NCBI GenBank assembly: GCA_961205875.1 | Contig: OY540814.1 | Coordinates: 11,700,993-11,764,992 of the forward strand | DNA length: 64,000 bases | Reading direction: 5' to 3' | Source: Sialis fuliginosa | Taxonomy: Eukaryota; Arthropoda; Insecta; Megaloptera; Sialidae | Shown: positions 44,243 through 56,260 of the stretch, piece by piece | Position numbering within the stretch: position 1 is the first letter of the stretch | Layout: the number at the start of each line of letters is the position of its first letter | The notes under the pieces: model-generated | Told to the model about the DNA's origin: nothing | Databases searched by the model: none | Seen by the model: the letters and a program-made list of their open reading frames with translations, nothing else | Program-made: the position numbers and the translations under genes

Positions 44243-44985
44243 TTTGGTTATTTAAAAAATTAGGGGTTTCTTTTGATTTTTTTAATTTTTCTGAAAAATA
44301 CATGTATTAAATTTTTTTTAATTGTATAAAAAAATTTATTTTTCAATTTTAAAGGTTATTTGTATTCACAATAAATAGCTGCTTTCTTTTACGTATATAA
44401 AAAAAACAATCATAGGTAAATGTATTTTCTTCTTTCATTGTTAGCTTTCACAATACGAATCAAAACGTTGGACAATTGGACATATTGAACTTTAAGCATA
44501 TAAAAAACAGTAACAACAATTTTCAATAAACGTAATGTTGTTTTAGTGATTGGCGTTTGAAAGCCTTCTGTGAAGATAGCATCATCGTAATGGTATATGG
44601 AAAGTTAAAGGCAATTGCGTTGTGAAATTTATAGCAAAGGCATTAACTACCGTCTACCGACTGAGAATATTGTAAATGATTTTTTGTTCGTTTGTGTATT
44701 GCCGATTTACAACAGTTTGCTTTTAGTTTATTAGTATATTACTGTCGTTTTTGTATTTTATAATATACATATCTACTTTGTATTCTTCTTGTTTAGATAT
44801 CGAGTCAATTTTTTAACATCCCAACAGGAAGTTATTGTAATCGGTTCGAAAATCGAATTAAAAATGTTTATATTTCAAGGTCACTATAGTATATTTACAC
44901 TATTTTCAGAAAGATGTATATGTGTGTGTGTATATATACGTACGTGCGTGTCATTTTTTGTCTGCACGAAATATCGAAAATAAAA
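44243..44985. other. AT-rich DNA, nothing firm
   Basis: No supported gene. Short TG-rich tract near 44920-44955. Confidence 0.4.
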
Positions 44986-44989
44986 AATT

Positions 44990-45425
44990 CTATTGACTTC
45001 GTTAGGATGCTAATCGAAGCGTCTTGACGTGCATTTGATCTGAAAGAAAGGATTTTTCGAAATTCAACTCCTATGGGAGTAAAAGGGGGTGTAAAAGTTT
45101 GTGTGGGTCAAATTTGTTTTGGTCGGATTTACTTGAAACTTAGCATAAATATTCTACAATACAAATAATAAAACATGTATTTCAGTATTTGTTTTTATAC
45201 GTACCTAAAACAGCCATTGAAAACCACCCTCAAATTTTGTATTTTAAATACTAATAAATACGTCTACTAATTCATGTTGGTTTGGAAACAAATGCAATTT
45301 TTTTTGGCGTTGACATTTAGCATGCACATACGAAACTAAAAACCTTTTTTATCGACTATTATAAATTCTAACCTATCATAAAAACTAACTTAAATTCCAC
45401 ATAAACGAAGTCGCGGGTGTCATTA
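44990..45425 (+). repeat. Dispersed repeat ending 'AACGAAGTCGCGGGT'
   Basis: ATTCTATTGACTTCGTTAGG at the start; AATTCAACTCCTATGGGAGT, GTCGGATTTACTTGAAACTT inside; and ATAAACGAAGTCGCGGGTGT at the end. The tail is a recurrent insect repeat terminus, also degraded at 31625 and (inverted) at 46474. Confidence 0.55.
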
Positions 45426-46470
45426 TGCTTTTAAGAATATATAGGCCCTAGGATTTTAAAAAACTTTTCTTATATTATTTCTGCAATAAAACTTTATTTT
45501 AAAAGCTCTTCTCAATCTGGATCCTAAAAAATAATGTAGATCTAAAAAAGATTTAATTTTCTTAAATTATCTCTTCTCACTCCATTGCTTAAACATTCAC
45601 TGAATATAGAGACAAAAATACTCGACTTAAAAAAAGCATAATAAATCAAATCAACATAAAAATAAAAATAACTAACATTATTTCATACACAAAAAACTTA
45701 TAATTTCCGCTATGAAAAAACAGTACAATCAACTATAAATATAAATAATTTACAAATTACATATTACCGAAAAATGCAAGCGAACATAGTTGCAGTAAGT
45801 ACAAAAGAAGTGGTAGTTGTAAATTATTTCCTCTTCAGTAAATCCAAGCAAGGACCGGATGTGTAGATGACGTATGTTCTAAGTAATAGTATTAAGTTAC
45901 TTAATATAATTGGAGATTGATTTAATCTGAGACCTTCAAGGGCATTATTAAAACATTATAATACGTTGGGTTGGCCGCACTGAAACAATGCATACGTTTC
46001 AATTGATATCAGCAACAATCATTACCATAATTTTTATCTAGACCATATTTTGTATTGTCTATTTTGTGACCCTGCATCTACTTTTGCTGTGACGTCTTTA
46101 TATATAAAACAAATCATAAGAAAATTAGTTTTCAGTTCAAACAGTTTTCTAATTTTTTTATTATTATTCATTATACAATTTTAAAAATCAATATTAATTT
46201 CCAGTTACATACTACTTTTTTCATAGAGAATTTTTTAACAAGTTTTGTTTTACCTTTTTACGCAGTTACTGAGAATATCATGTGTAATTAAGTAACATTA
46301 TCATATTAATGTATGAGGGTGTAACACAATATATCTGTAACACTACAGCTGTGCATAATAATATATGAAAGGGGTAATATCGGTAATATCAATTTCCATG
46401 CTACCGACATAAATAGTTTAAAATAAATAAAAAGACATGTGTTTTATACGATATTTATTTTATTATTCAT
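45426..46470. other. AT-rich DNA, nothing recognised
   Basis: No supported gene, TIR or RNA. Confidence 0.4.
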
Positions 46471-46473
46471 AAC

Positions 46474-46800
46474 TAGTGGCTTCACCCGGGTTGTATTCGT
46501 TTTCATAAATGCTTATACAATTTATAAAATGTAATATTGTAAATTGTATGTGCGGAATTTTTTAAAAACTTAAAAAAATCGCAATATACATTTTTATTTT
46601 AAAGGGGTTGAATTTTCGTGGGTGCTAACTGCTAATGTAATAAATGGAGACACACTTACAATTTCACGTTTCTAGGTCTAGGAATTTGTGTTGGGCCTTA
46701 TCTCCCTATAAATATAAGATTTAATCTTCAGAATAATAATCTTCGATTATTGCTTATCTCCTGGGTATAAAACAAAATTTACTACCAAACCGATCATCTT
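46474..46800 (-). repeat. Degraded dispersed repeat with inverted 'CCCGGGTGAAGCC' end
   Basis: GTGGCTTCACCCGGGTTGTA at the left end is the complement of the tail seen at 31625 and 45403. Body: TTAAAGGGGTTGAATTTTCG, GTTGGGCCTTATCTCCCTAT. Confidence 0.45.
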
Positions 46801-47230
46801 AAATTTTTTATACAATACTTTCTTTATTTGAATTAAAATAAATTTTGTTTTTTTATTCTTTTCATAATTATTCTAGATAAAAGTTACTTACATACTTTGT
46901 CTTTATAAAAAAACGATATAAAAAAGGTGATATGAAATATTGAAATGGAATTTTATAATGTACTAATGAGTAATATAATAATCCCTAAATGAAATACACC
47001 ACAAACCTTGAAACAACAATTGACTATTGACTATATTTATTTATACGCATCTGTTCCCAATAAAGTCAATTTGGAGCAAAAAGTCCAGAACAACGACAGT
47101 ATTGAAATTAACATCCGGTTAATTTGCATTTTTCGCAACAACGGTCAGGTATCACCACAATGTTTTTGTTGAACATAACAACAGTTTTCAAAATGTTTGT
47201 ATTTTTACTTCAAATTTTTATGATTCATTC

Positions 47231-47521
47231 TATACCTTTTCAACTTCAAATTGAGACTAATCAATTTCAAATTGGGAATAATCAATTTCAAATTGAGACT
47301 AAACAATTTCATATTGGGAATAATCAATTTCAAATTGAGACTAAACATTTTCAAATTGGGAACAATCAACTTCACTTTGAAATTGATTATTCCCAATTTG
47401 AAATTGTTTAATCTCAATTTGAAATTGATTATTCCCAATATGAAATTGTTTAGTCTCAATTTGAAATTGCTTATTCCCAATTTGAAATTGATTAGTCTCA
47501 ATTTGAAGTTGAAAAGGTATA
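47231..47521. repeat. Palindromic minisatellite (two inverted arrays of 21-bp units)
   Basis: The left half alternates AATTTCAAATTGAGACTAAT-C and AATTTCAAATTGGGAATAAT-C (21 bp each, a 42-bp higher-order unit). The right half is its reverse complement. The outer ends are TATACCTTTTC and GAAAAGGTATA, suggesting TA-bounded mobility. Because 21 is a multiple of 3 and the array is palindromic, open frames of 66-124 codons with seven-residue repeats appear on both strands. I regard them as by-products. Confidence 0.85.
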
Positions 47522-47743
47522 GAGTTCATATTTTCTCGCATGTAATTTTTCTTCTACAAATATATTTATTATACGTATTTATTATAAATATTCTTCTTCT
47601 TCTTCATCCATTTTTGTCCATTTGATCGAGTCCTTTAATGTGTTAATGTGTGTAATTGTAAAAGGAGAGCAGCACAGGGACACAAGCAAGAATGGGAGGT
47701 TGCAAATTGGCTGGTCATCGCAGGCTCTAATAGATATTATAAT

Positions 47744-47953
47744 CAGTGACATCGCTAAGGGGGCGCGGTCCGCTCCGGATGATACCCGTGTAAAATGTTA
47801 AAAAATAAAGCCTATTTAGGTACCTTATTGTTTTGGTTTTTTTAAGTTTCCAGGGTTTCTGTCGTTAAAAAATCACAGGGATGACACCCGCCTAATATAT
47901 AAAAAATAAAACCTATTGACTTTTTTGGTGTCACCCCCCTAGCGACGCCACTG
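47744..47953. mobile_element. hAT-type MITE with perfect 8-bp TSD (210 bp)
   Basis: The ends are CAGTGACATCGCTAAGGGGG and CCCCCCTAGCGACGCCACTG. The TSD ATTATAAT is exact (47736-47743 and 47954-47961). Internal ATGATACCCGTGT and ATGACACCCGCC are paired motifs. A relative sits in intron 2 of the peritrophin-like gene (4748-4990). Confidence 0.9.
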
Positions 47954-47961
47954 ATTATAAT

Positions 47962-49220
47962 AAATATTATGTTTAATTTGAAGCCGTTCAAAAACGCCGC
48001 ATGAAAATCAATTTCAATTTTAAAACAAGATATAATAATAATAACATAAAATCTAATAAGGAAAATTATTGTAAATAATTACGTACTTTTTATACGGATA
48101 TATAAAACCAAAAATAGATAAATATTTGACAAATGTAGGCATATATAATTGATTGATCCTTGTATTGTTAATTCATATTGATATTAACCGGAAATATATC
48201 AGATACCTAAGATTCGTTCGTTAAATGTTACATCACCTAAATTCCTTTAGAAAAAACGAACATACGCTTAAAAAACTCATAAATATTTATTCATTGTGAT
48301 TCTTATGTGTAGTCAATACTCGAAATAATTAGTAGGAAACAAATATATGTATAGTTTCTATACATAAATAAATATTTTCTTGCCTGCGTGTCTAATACTA
48401 TTGTGATTTTTATATAATCTAAATAAAACATTCATACTGTTTTTAATGATATGTTAATGAACAAAATTGTATTGATCGGTAGATATGATTTTAAATATAA
48501 TATCATTTTCGACACATCTTAAGGTTATTCTATCGTTAGCAATGTATAGATAAAAGTCTAAAAATTGAATATGTTATTTATGGATAACTCATATATTTTA
48601 CTATTTTTTTTAATATTGGACGTATGGTTTTTGTGTAATTTGATATTAAAAATTGAGTTTTTAATACACTTGATACTTGTTAAATTTGAACATTATTTAA
48701 AGTTTAGGTACAAAAATTTGAAATTTATTGATTAGAGTTTTTGTTTTTCATATAAAGTGAACTAATAAAAATGATGTAAATAATAAGGCGTTTCATTTAC
48801 TAATATTTAATTATTTCTTACATATTTAATAATAGAATTGTGAAATACTTGACAAGCATATCGTTTCACTTTCATGAAACCAAACAATTAAATATGATTT
48901 CATAAAATATAACAAACACACATATTTTTAATTATGTTTATTTTCAGGATATCAACAAGGCCGGGCTTAACAATGATAGAGTACTATTTTGAAATACATA
49001 GTATAAGCCTAAAATTTGGTAATAAAAATTATACAAATGCACAAGGTGTAATTAAATTCGAATTATTCGAATTTCAAAAACTATACGAAATTTAATCACC
49101 TACGAATACATCCTCAATTTTTTTGCAAAGTGTATGCATATTTTTAGATTTAGACCACTTGATTAGAATATATGTAAATTGTACACACACGATAGCATAT
49201 ATAGCTTTTGATTGTCCATT
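47962..49220. other. AT-rich DNA, nothing recognised
   Basis: No supported gene or element. Confidence 0.4.
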
Positions 49221-49228
49221 TTATTTTT

Positions 49229-49911
49229 AACCGACTTAAAAAAAGAGTGGATATTTGGGCATGTTTGGGCATAACTCTGATTAATATGCATTTTTTTAAT
49301 ATGTTTTTTTGAAAGAGTATACTCCCGATGTGGTTCCATATAAATTTTATCATAATATGACCATGGACTTCAAAGATACGATTTAAAAAAAAACTAAAAT
49401 CTAAAAAAATAAATCTTTGTAAGGGAATATTTTAAAACAAACGTTGTAGGAAATTTAATGCTCTACAAAAAATATTCTATAAAATTTTCACGTTACATGT
49501 GTCGTTCTTGAGATATCTTGAAAAAATAAATATTTTGGGATATCACCCCTCCTCCTTACACATGATTTTGATGATTTTAAAATGGGACCGTCCTCAAGCC
49601 AGACCCAACCATCCGACCAAGTTTCAACAATATCGGTTGAGTAGTTCATAAGTTATGCGTGTGACAAGGATTCAGGGGACAGACGGACGGACACATGGAC
49701 AGACAGACAGACACGGAACGAAAAGTGTTGATGTGAAACGGAAAGATAAATTTAAAATTTTGAAACCAGATAACATTTTTTTTGTCTCAATCTGAAACGA
49801 TCACAAAGCTTCTCGTATCTTCGATATTGCGAGGAAGCAATAAAACCAACTTGTTGAATTTAATTATTATATACTCTTTAGTGTTTTTAAAGGTTTTTTT
49901 AAGTCGGTTTT
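49229..49911 (+). repeat. 'AACCGACTTAAAAAAA' element with inserted 'GCGAGGAAGC' copy
   Basis: The outer inverted ends AACCGACTTAAAAAAA and TTTTTTTAAGTCGGTTTTA bound the unit. Left part: GGGCATAACTCTGATTAATA (matches 29480-29620). Middle (49415-49843): the composite family from TTTGTAAGGGAATATTTTAA to GCGAGGAAGCA. Tail: AAAACCAACTTGTTGAATTT (matches 29740-29780). Confidence 0.65.
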
Positions 49912-50095
49912 ATTTTTTTCTTAAAAAGTTTGTTATAAATATATTATTATGATTAAACATACTATTATAATCTTTTTTAAAAGCTTTCAACCCTATAAAA
50001 ATGTTCAAAAAAAAAAACGTGGAAATAATTATAAACAACAATAAAAGTAACATCTTTATATAAACACTTTTTTATATAAACTTAGCGTTAATATT
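49912..50095. other. AT-rich DNA
   Basis: Nothing recognised. Confidence 0.4.
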
Positions 50096-50285
50096 CAACT
50101 CAGGAATGAACGCGCGCAGCTTCTAATTAATTTCCGTGGCTAATTTACACAAGTGCAAGACGCAGAGAGTTGACAACCGCTGAATCACCGTGAGATACAC
50201 GTCACGCAGTGCTGCCAACATCCGCTCGCGCGAACCTCACGTTACCACATCTTTTACGTCTTCATCTCCGTGTAATGAAAATGTT
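50096..50285. other. CpG-rich block, possible promoter or non-coding exon
   Basis: GAATGAACGCGCGCAGCTTC, GACAACCGCTGAATCACCGT, ACACGTCACGCAGTGCTGCC and CCGCTCGCGCGAACCTCACG stand in AT-rich surroundings. No TATA box or open frame. Nature unproven. Confidence 0.3.
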
Positions 50286-50704
50286 TAATTATGAAAATTA
50301 ATAAGTTGTTTTTTATGTGACGATATCACGGAATGAGATGTTAGAGTTGGGTGAAGAAGTAGATTTTAACTGTTGAAGATAACGAAATAGAAATTACGAT
50401 AAAAATATAGAAATATGTGTCCTTGTTCTTTAAAGATATTAATTTCATTTATAATCCTTATGATATAATATTATAATGCTTTTTTCTGTATTTTAGAAGA
50501 ACGTTTTTTGGCTGAGGACGAAATAGCAAACTAATAGTAAATTGAGAGCAATTGTAAAATATACAAAAAAACTGTTTTCCATAAGATTAACAGAAAAATA
50601 AATATTTGTCTCATGCATCTAAATAACATTGACGTTAGTTACACTCTGAACATGTAAAACTTCTTCAAAACGACTTATTTTTGGTTATTTTTTTAAAAGA
50701 TGGA

Positions 50705-51185
50705 TAACTGCGAGTAGGACTCGCGCACTTAGGGTTGCGTATCATTATATAAATATTAATTATTGACAATTGTTAGTTACATAGACAAAATACCCGATTA
50801 CCAAGGTGTCACTACGTAGATATTGTATGAAAGAAACCGCAAAATTAAGTTTGCCACGTAATAATTCCTTATAGAATTAGAAATTAATGATTTTCGAATT
50901 CCTTCCTTTACTTGTGCTATGAGACCTTTCGAGATTCTATGTTAACGAAAAGTATTCTATACATTTTGAAGATCGGTCAGTGAATCAGTCTGTCAGTATC
51001 AAAATACGCTTTGAAGGCCGTATCTTTTTATTGCATTGAGCTAGAAACTTGAATTTTTTACAGAACTATGAGGTTATAGACCTTAGTATTTGATATTAAT
51101 TTCAACTTGATACATTTAGCCGTTCCTGGGAAAAAGGGTCCAGCAGCAAAGTTTTTCATTTAGAGGTGCGGTACCCTAAAAACGG
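50705..51185 (+). repeat. 'GTAGGACTCGCGCAC-TAGGGT' repeat
   Basis: It begins ACTGCGAGTAGGACTCGCGC then ACTTAGGGTTGCGTA and runs through GATCGGTCAGTGAATCAGTC, GGCCGTATCTTTTTATTGCA and GGTGCGGTACCCT. The head 'GTGCGAGTxGGACTCGCGCAC--AGGGTTCCGTA' is a frequent insect repeat start and is related in its opening to the 12960 family. Confidence 0.55.
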
Positions 51186-51654
51186 TCGAATATAGAAGAT
51201 ACAAATGGTTTTATCTTATACTAATCTTTTAAAAGAGGGATCCTTTCGGGAAGATTCACTATTTTAAATTTTAAAGAACATTCAGAAATATTAAATAAAA
51301 TATGTTCTAATTATAACTCATAACAAAATTCAAAGTTGACCTAATTAGCTTTCTCTGAACTTAGGCTACCGCCAGAATGTTCTTCAGAATTCTTAATTTA
51401 CACACAAAAATAACGTAAAAGTTTTCTAAACAGATACAACTAATTCTAATCTTTGATCAAAACCCTGCAAATTATATTAAAAAAAATACCGTTAATTTAA
51501 TTCAAAATCAAAACAACTTATAAATTCCATACTTAATAAACTTCCTAAAAACAGATTTTAGTTTAAATAAAATATGTACATAATTCATATAAAATTGTAA
51601 GAATTAAAATTGTAATTATTCCGATAACGTACACCGACTCATTACCTGAACAGT

Positions 51655-51790
51655 TGCTGCCTCGCGAACCGTGTGTCATGTTATTGTTGTGCTTCAACCG
51701 GCCGTTGTACGGACTCCTGCAGTCAGCTGTCGACCTCGCGGACGGCTGTAGGTTCGAATCCCGGTCTCCATACACCTTGCTTCAGTTACT
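51655..51790 (+). repeat. Probable tRNA-derived SINE head
   Basis: A perfect pol III B box, GGTTCGAATCC, is at 51751-51761 within a GC-rich stretch (GCCGTTGTACGGACTCCTGC, GTCGACCTCGCGGACGGCTG). A full cloverleaf is not evident and the T stem is mismatched, so this is a decayed tRNA or SINE. Open frames on both strands crossing it are not credible genes. Confidence 0.45.
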
Positions 51791-52089
51791 ACAAGTGTTC
51801 TCTGTGCTTATACGCGTTATTGTTGATATACTGTTAATTACCCGCTGCAACAATGCCGGTTGGATTGCTTTACAACTATACCAGGTCTGTTTTGTTTATA
51901 TTACGATAATTATTATTATATTAACAATAAGTAGATTAGCATAGTTTTATTACTATTAATTAAATTATTTTTTAATATGCAAAAATTATTTGAATGAATA
52001 CATAAGTAGGTATATTATATTATATTATTGGGATTTTTGAAAAATATAGTTTAATTATTTTAGATATTTTTATTCTACACAATTCTTTA

Positions 52090-52320
52090 CTACATTATAT
52101 TGTTCAATATTAATCGGTTTAGGCAGCGTATTGCAAAAGAGTGCGCTGGCCTCAAACTTTTCCTTATGTTACCTAACGTAACAAAATATCTACTAAAACC
52201 TGGGCAAAGAACATAATAATATCTATGAATTAAAAAAAAAACACGTAAATTTGATAAGTGATTCTCGAGTGATAAGCGCACTAACGGACAGACATACAGA
52301 CAGACATTTTATAATATATA
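52090..52320 (-). repeat. Inverted copy of the 31137 repeat
   Basis: CGGTTTAGGCAGCGTATTGC, AAAAGAGTGCGCTGGC, TATGTTACCTAACGTAACAA, TGATTCTCGAGTGATAAGCG and CACTAACGGACAGACATACA are the complement of 31137-31325. Confidence 0.7.
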
Positions 52321-53610
52321 AGTAGACAATTAATAATTTAATATTATATTAATAAGGCCAAAAGATTAAACACACATAATATTCAATAGAGAAAAATCGA
52401 TATTTTATAAATGTTTATTTTATAAATAAAGTATCATGGTAATATAAATTAGTGAATCGAAAATAAGGGGCTCTTCTGTTAGTCACTTCGGCAACTATTA
52501 GATAGATAATAATTATTAAATAAAAAAATGCATAATTAATTAATAGTATTGTTCAAATACTCCCATATTATGATGTTCCAAAAAAATTATTTATGATTAT
52601 AACAATATAAAAACGTATTTGTTGCACAATATATTATTTAATTTAAAAATGAGTCAGTCAATTCAATGAAACTGCCCACTGAAACACTTGCTGTGAGGTT
52701 TATTGGAAAAAATAATCAGTTCGAATTAGTTTTTGTTTATTTTCTTTATACAGACAATTGTGTCATTTTTATTTTTATCCACGTATACCAGCCCACAACT
52801 GGATAAATATTGGTAATATTACAAATAACTTCTCCGTTATTCTAAAAAATTACAAAACGGAAATTTTCACCGCAAATTATTTATGAGATGTAAAGTTTAT
52901 ACATCAAAACGACCAATAATAAAAATAACCTCATAGTTAATGTCCTTTAAAAAATATTTCAGTCAATATTATATTTCTTTATTGTTAATTATATCCTAAG
53001 CCAAAAGGAGGGTGCTCGGATTCAACCCCCTCCCCCTTCGAAAGTTTCATTAATTTAATTATAATGTACTGTTGATAAAATGAAATGCCCCCCTCTCTCA
53101 ACAAAAATCAGACTACGGCACTGTCTTTATTTCTTATGATTTAAAGTTTGATAATTTATTTTGTAGAGTTACTCACACTAGCTTCTGAATGACTTACTTA
53201 ATACATCACAATATACTTATAACATGGAAAGGCGTAAAGTATAAAAATTGCAATCATGGTATAGGTAGCTATAATTATTACAGAGTAATTTTAGATAAAA
53301 TTGAGGCTTACTTTTTATTTTATATTTCTAAATATTATACATACCTATGCAAATTTTTGTTAAATCTTTTGAGGAATCTTTGTAAAGGAACACGGAAGTT
53401 ATTTTGATTGATATTTCCCTAAATTTATCTGATCCTCATATGAGAAATATAATACCAATTGTTAAACCAATCGAATTTTTTGGCGAAATAGACACAAACT
53501 AATGGAATAATAGGCGGAAATAAGCTATTAACTTTATATCCGATTCTCTTCAACGACGTTTTTTCTCTAGAATTACTTCTGGTCTAAACATCCGTTATTA
53601 TTTTATATTT
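52321..53610. other. AT-rich DNA, nothing recognised
   Basis: No supported gene. A patch near 53005-53040 (GGAGGGTGCTCGGATTCAAC) is unremarkable. Confidence 0.4.
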
Positions 53611-53765
53611 AGCAAGCAGCGCATTCAGAAAAAATAGAGGAGGGGTAATATTTTTTAAATATATAAATTTAACATTTTTTTATTTATCATAATTGTTAAT
53701 TAAATTCAATAATGTATACTGACGAATTCAGGAGGTGGGAGGGGATACCTCTTTCATTTTAATAC
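53611..53765. repeat. Dispersed 'CATTCAGAAAAAAT...GACGAATTCAGG' repeat
   Basis: AGCAAGCAGCGCATTCAGAA, TTATTTATCATAATTGTTAA and ATAATGTATACTGACGAATT CAGG follow the same order as at 16375 plus 32640 and at 57703. Confidence 0.6.
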
Positions 53766-54970
53766 TCGGTCTGCAATTACTTTAGTTATAATTAACTTTA
53801 ATTGTTAAGATTGCAAAAGTTCATTAAGGATTCCTTGGATAGGGTATTTGTACATTTATTGGCATTATTTTTATTGCATGTTGGATTGCAATTTAATAAA
53901 AATTAGTTCATCCTTACCAAGTCACGCGATTTCTGGCCAACGAACTGGAAAAATAATCCAGTTTAAGGAGTAACTAGGTTTTTATTAATGTTATACTATA
54001 AGAGGATGTGGTCGGTAATTGATTTGTATTTGTTTATTACAATAGTTGTTAATAAGAACGTAATATGTAGATTTTTTTCATAAATTCATTATTTATTTTT
54101 TATCGTCATTAGAACACGCAATGTTTAATTATTATAATAAAATTGCAAGATTATCAATGCATTGTTTTTTATCCTTTTTCCAATATTTTTTTCTATATTA
54201 TTATTATAAATATTGATTTATTAACCATATACTAAAATATGTTGACTTGTGTATGAACGCATGCATCTTCTTTTGAGATCGAATCTTAAACTAAAAGATA
54301 TCCAGATATTCAATAATGATTTTCCTACTTTGACACTTATTAGATATCATTATTATTATACTCTTAGCTCTTCTGAAAACTGAAGGTCGCAAAAACACTT
54401 ATGCTGAATTGTCTTAAGAAAAATTTACGGTCTATTAGTTAATTAATCGATTATAATTTTGATAAACGCGTTGTAGAAATACCGATTTCATTTCTTAACA
54501 ATATTTTATATTATATATTAACAATGTGTCGGTTAAAAAGAGTACGCTGTATACACTGTAACATAAGAAATATGAAAAAATTACTAAACCCTTTTATATG
54601 TCTATCTTTGCTTTTTAAGACTCATTTGTTCGTTGATGATATTGATATGTCAGTCTCTCTTTGAGCGAGATGAGTATTAAAAATCCTTTAATGTGTCAAA
54701 ATTTAATTGACCGTTCGTAATGGGTTAATCAAGCGTTTCTAAGGGAAAATCTTTTATACATAGATATACAGTTACTTAACAAAAAGTTACTTTTGATCTT
54801 CTGTTAACTTTCTTTATCAGCGTTTATGTAATCCAAAAGTTAGGTACTGGCACCATTCTTAGCCGGTTTAAAAGCAAGGTATACTGTTTTTTGGGATTGA
54901 TGAGCTTCTTTTTTGTAATACTTATGAACTCGTGTCACCAATAAAATCAATTTAATTACCAAAGTCCGCA
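53766..54970. other. AT-rich DNA, nothing recognised
   Basis: No supported gene or element. Confidence 0.4.
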
Positions 54971-54977
54971 AATCCAA

Positions 54978-55101
54978 ATTTTTTTTTACTTACCAGTTTT
55001 TTTTTAATATGAACTTGAATTTTGGGTTTAGGTTGATTTTTTCAAATTGGCTAAACCCAAAATTCAAGCTCAAATTAAAAAAAACTGGTAAGTAAAAAAT
55101 T
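54978..55101. repeat. 124-bp hairpin
   Basis: TTACTTACCAGTTTTTTTT and AACTTGAATTTTGGGTTTAG face their complements across a loop of about 19 nt (GTTGATTTTTTCAAATTGG). The stem is about 50 bp with few mismatches. It could be a tiny MITE or a transcribed hairpin. Confidence 0.7.
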
Positions 55102-55600
55102 CCGTTATCATTGGGGAAGCAAATCAAAACAATACTTCAGATAAAGAAATACATTTCACGACATCAAAAAAAGTTTAACCATCGAAACGTGAGTGAATAT
55201 GAGTGACGTTGGCAACGAGTTGACGTGAGTACGGTTAGCTGCACTCACTTGAGCATCATTACACGGATGATTGACGATAATGAGACGGGCGGGGGACTTT
55301 ATTATTATATTTACAACTCTATACACCCACTCATACACCTTCGGATACACGACAATCATTTTACACGTATATAACTACACCAATACATCGTAAAATTAGC
55401 AGGGTTATACTTTATGCTGTAGCCCAGTTGTAGAAAGCATATACGAAATATTGTATTGAAATTTTTGTTAAATGGGGGCAGGTTAACTTATAACAACACA
55501 TAATTTGATTTTAATTATATATTTATAAAAATATATTACAAAACAATAAACAGTCTAGAATATTATGATTTTATGAAATTCTTATTTCATACTACCCATC
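55102..55600. other. Intergenic DNA
   Basis: A moderately GC-rich patch (55190-55290: GTGAGTGAATATGAGTGACG, AATGAGACGGGCGGGGGACT) without a convincing frame; otherwise AT-rich. Confidence 0.35.
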
Positions 55601-56010
55601 TGTTGCTTCCTCGCAATATCAAAGATACGAGAAGCTATGTGATCGTTTTAAAATGAGAAAAAAAATGTGTTTTCCGATTTTAAAATTTTAAATTGATATT
55701 TCCGTTTCAGGTCAAGAAAAATACTTTTCGTTCCATGTCTGTTTGTCTGTCTATAAAGTAAATTATCACTTCGACGTTTGCATAAATTTGAAAATGTCAA
55801 AAAATTAAAAATATACGAAAAAATAATAAAAAAAATTTCGAACTAAATTTTTTTAGTAAAATTGTATAAAAATTAAATAGTTAACCAATGCCAGGCAAAT
55901 TATTTGCAAACTTTATCGGTTTTTATTTAAATTGTTCAATAATTAACTACCTTGGATGAATTTAGCACGAGGAAGCACTGTGTATTTACTTGGCAGATGT
56001 TTTTTTTTAT
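55601..56010 (-). repeat. Composite 'GCGAGGAAGC' family, copy 4
   Basis: TGCTTCCTCGCAATATCAAA through CTTTTCGTTCCATGTCTGTT, then directly to CACTTCGACGTTTGCATAAA, CAATGCCAGGCAAATT, TAGCACGAGGAAGCACTGTG and TTTACTTGGCAGATGTTTTT. Compared with 41742-42600 the middle (about 240 bp) is deleted. Confidence 0.7.
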
Positions 56011-56044
56011 ATAAAACATGCATAATGACGTTATAAATCATTAA

Positions 56045-56260
56045 TGCCCGTTATTATAAAAATATTAACTAACACTTTCAGACGGGTATCAAGCTTATAT
56101 GACAGATCCCTTGAAGTTTCATGAAGTGTTGACAAGTTTCTCGCACGCGCGTTAAGTTAATATCAACATATTATACGGTCAGAGTCACTAATAATTTGAA
56201 GTATCACTGATTTAAATTCCAAAAAAAATCTTATTCCTTCCTTCCTTTATAATACCGGAC
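56045..56260. mobile_element. PIF/Harbinger-like MITE, diverged copy (216 bp)
   Basis: Left TGCCCGTTATTATAAAAATA, right TTTATAATACCGGACA, TSD TAA (56042-56044 and 56261-56263). The interior keeps CTTATATGACAG and TACGGTCAGAGTCAC. Confidence 0.78.

Noticed and set aside
47231..47521. CRISPR-like array
   Set aside because: Units are contiguous without unique spacers, the array is palindromic, and the DNA is eukaryotic.
47124..47625. Overlapping open frames of 66-124 codons on both strands
   Set aside because: They arise from a palindromic array of 21-bp units; any array with a unit divisible by three and few stops gives such frames.
51563..51944. Frames of 70 and 96 codons around 51750
   Set aside because: Both cross a pol III B box in a probable SINE; no protein similarity recognised.
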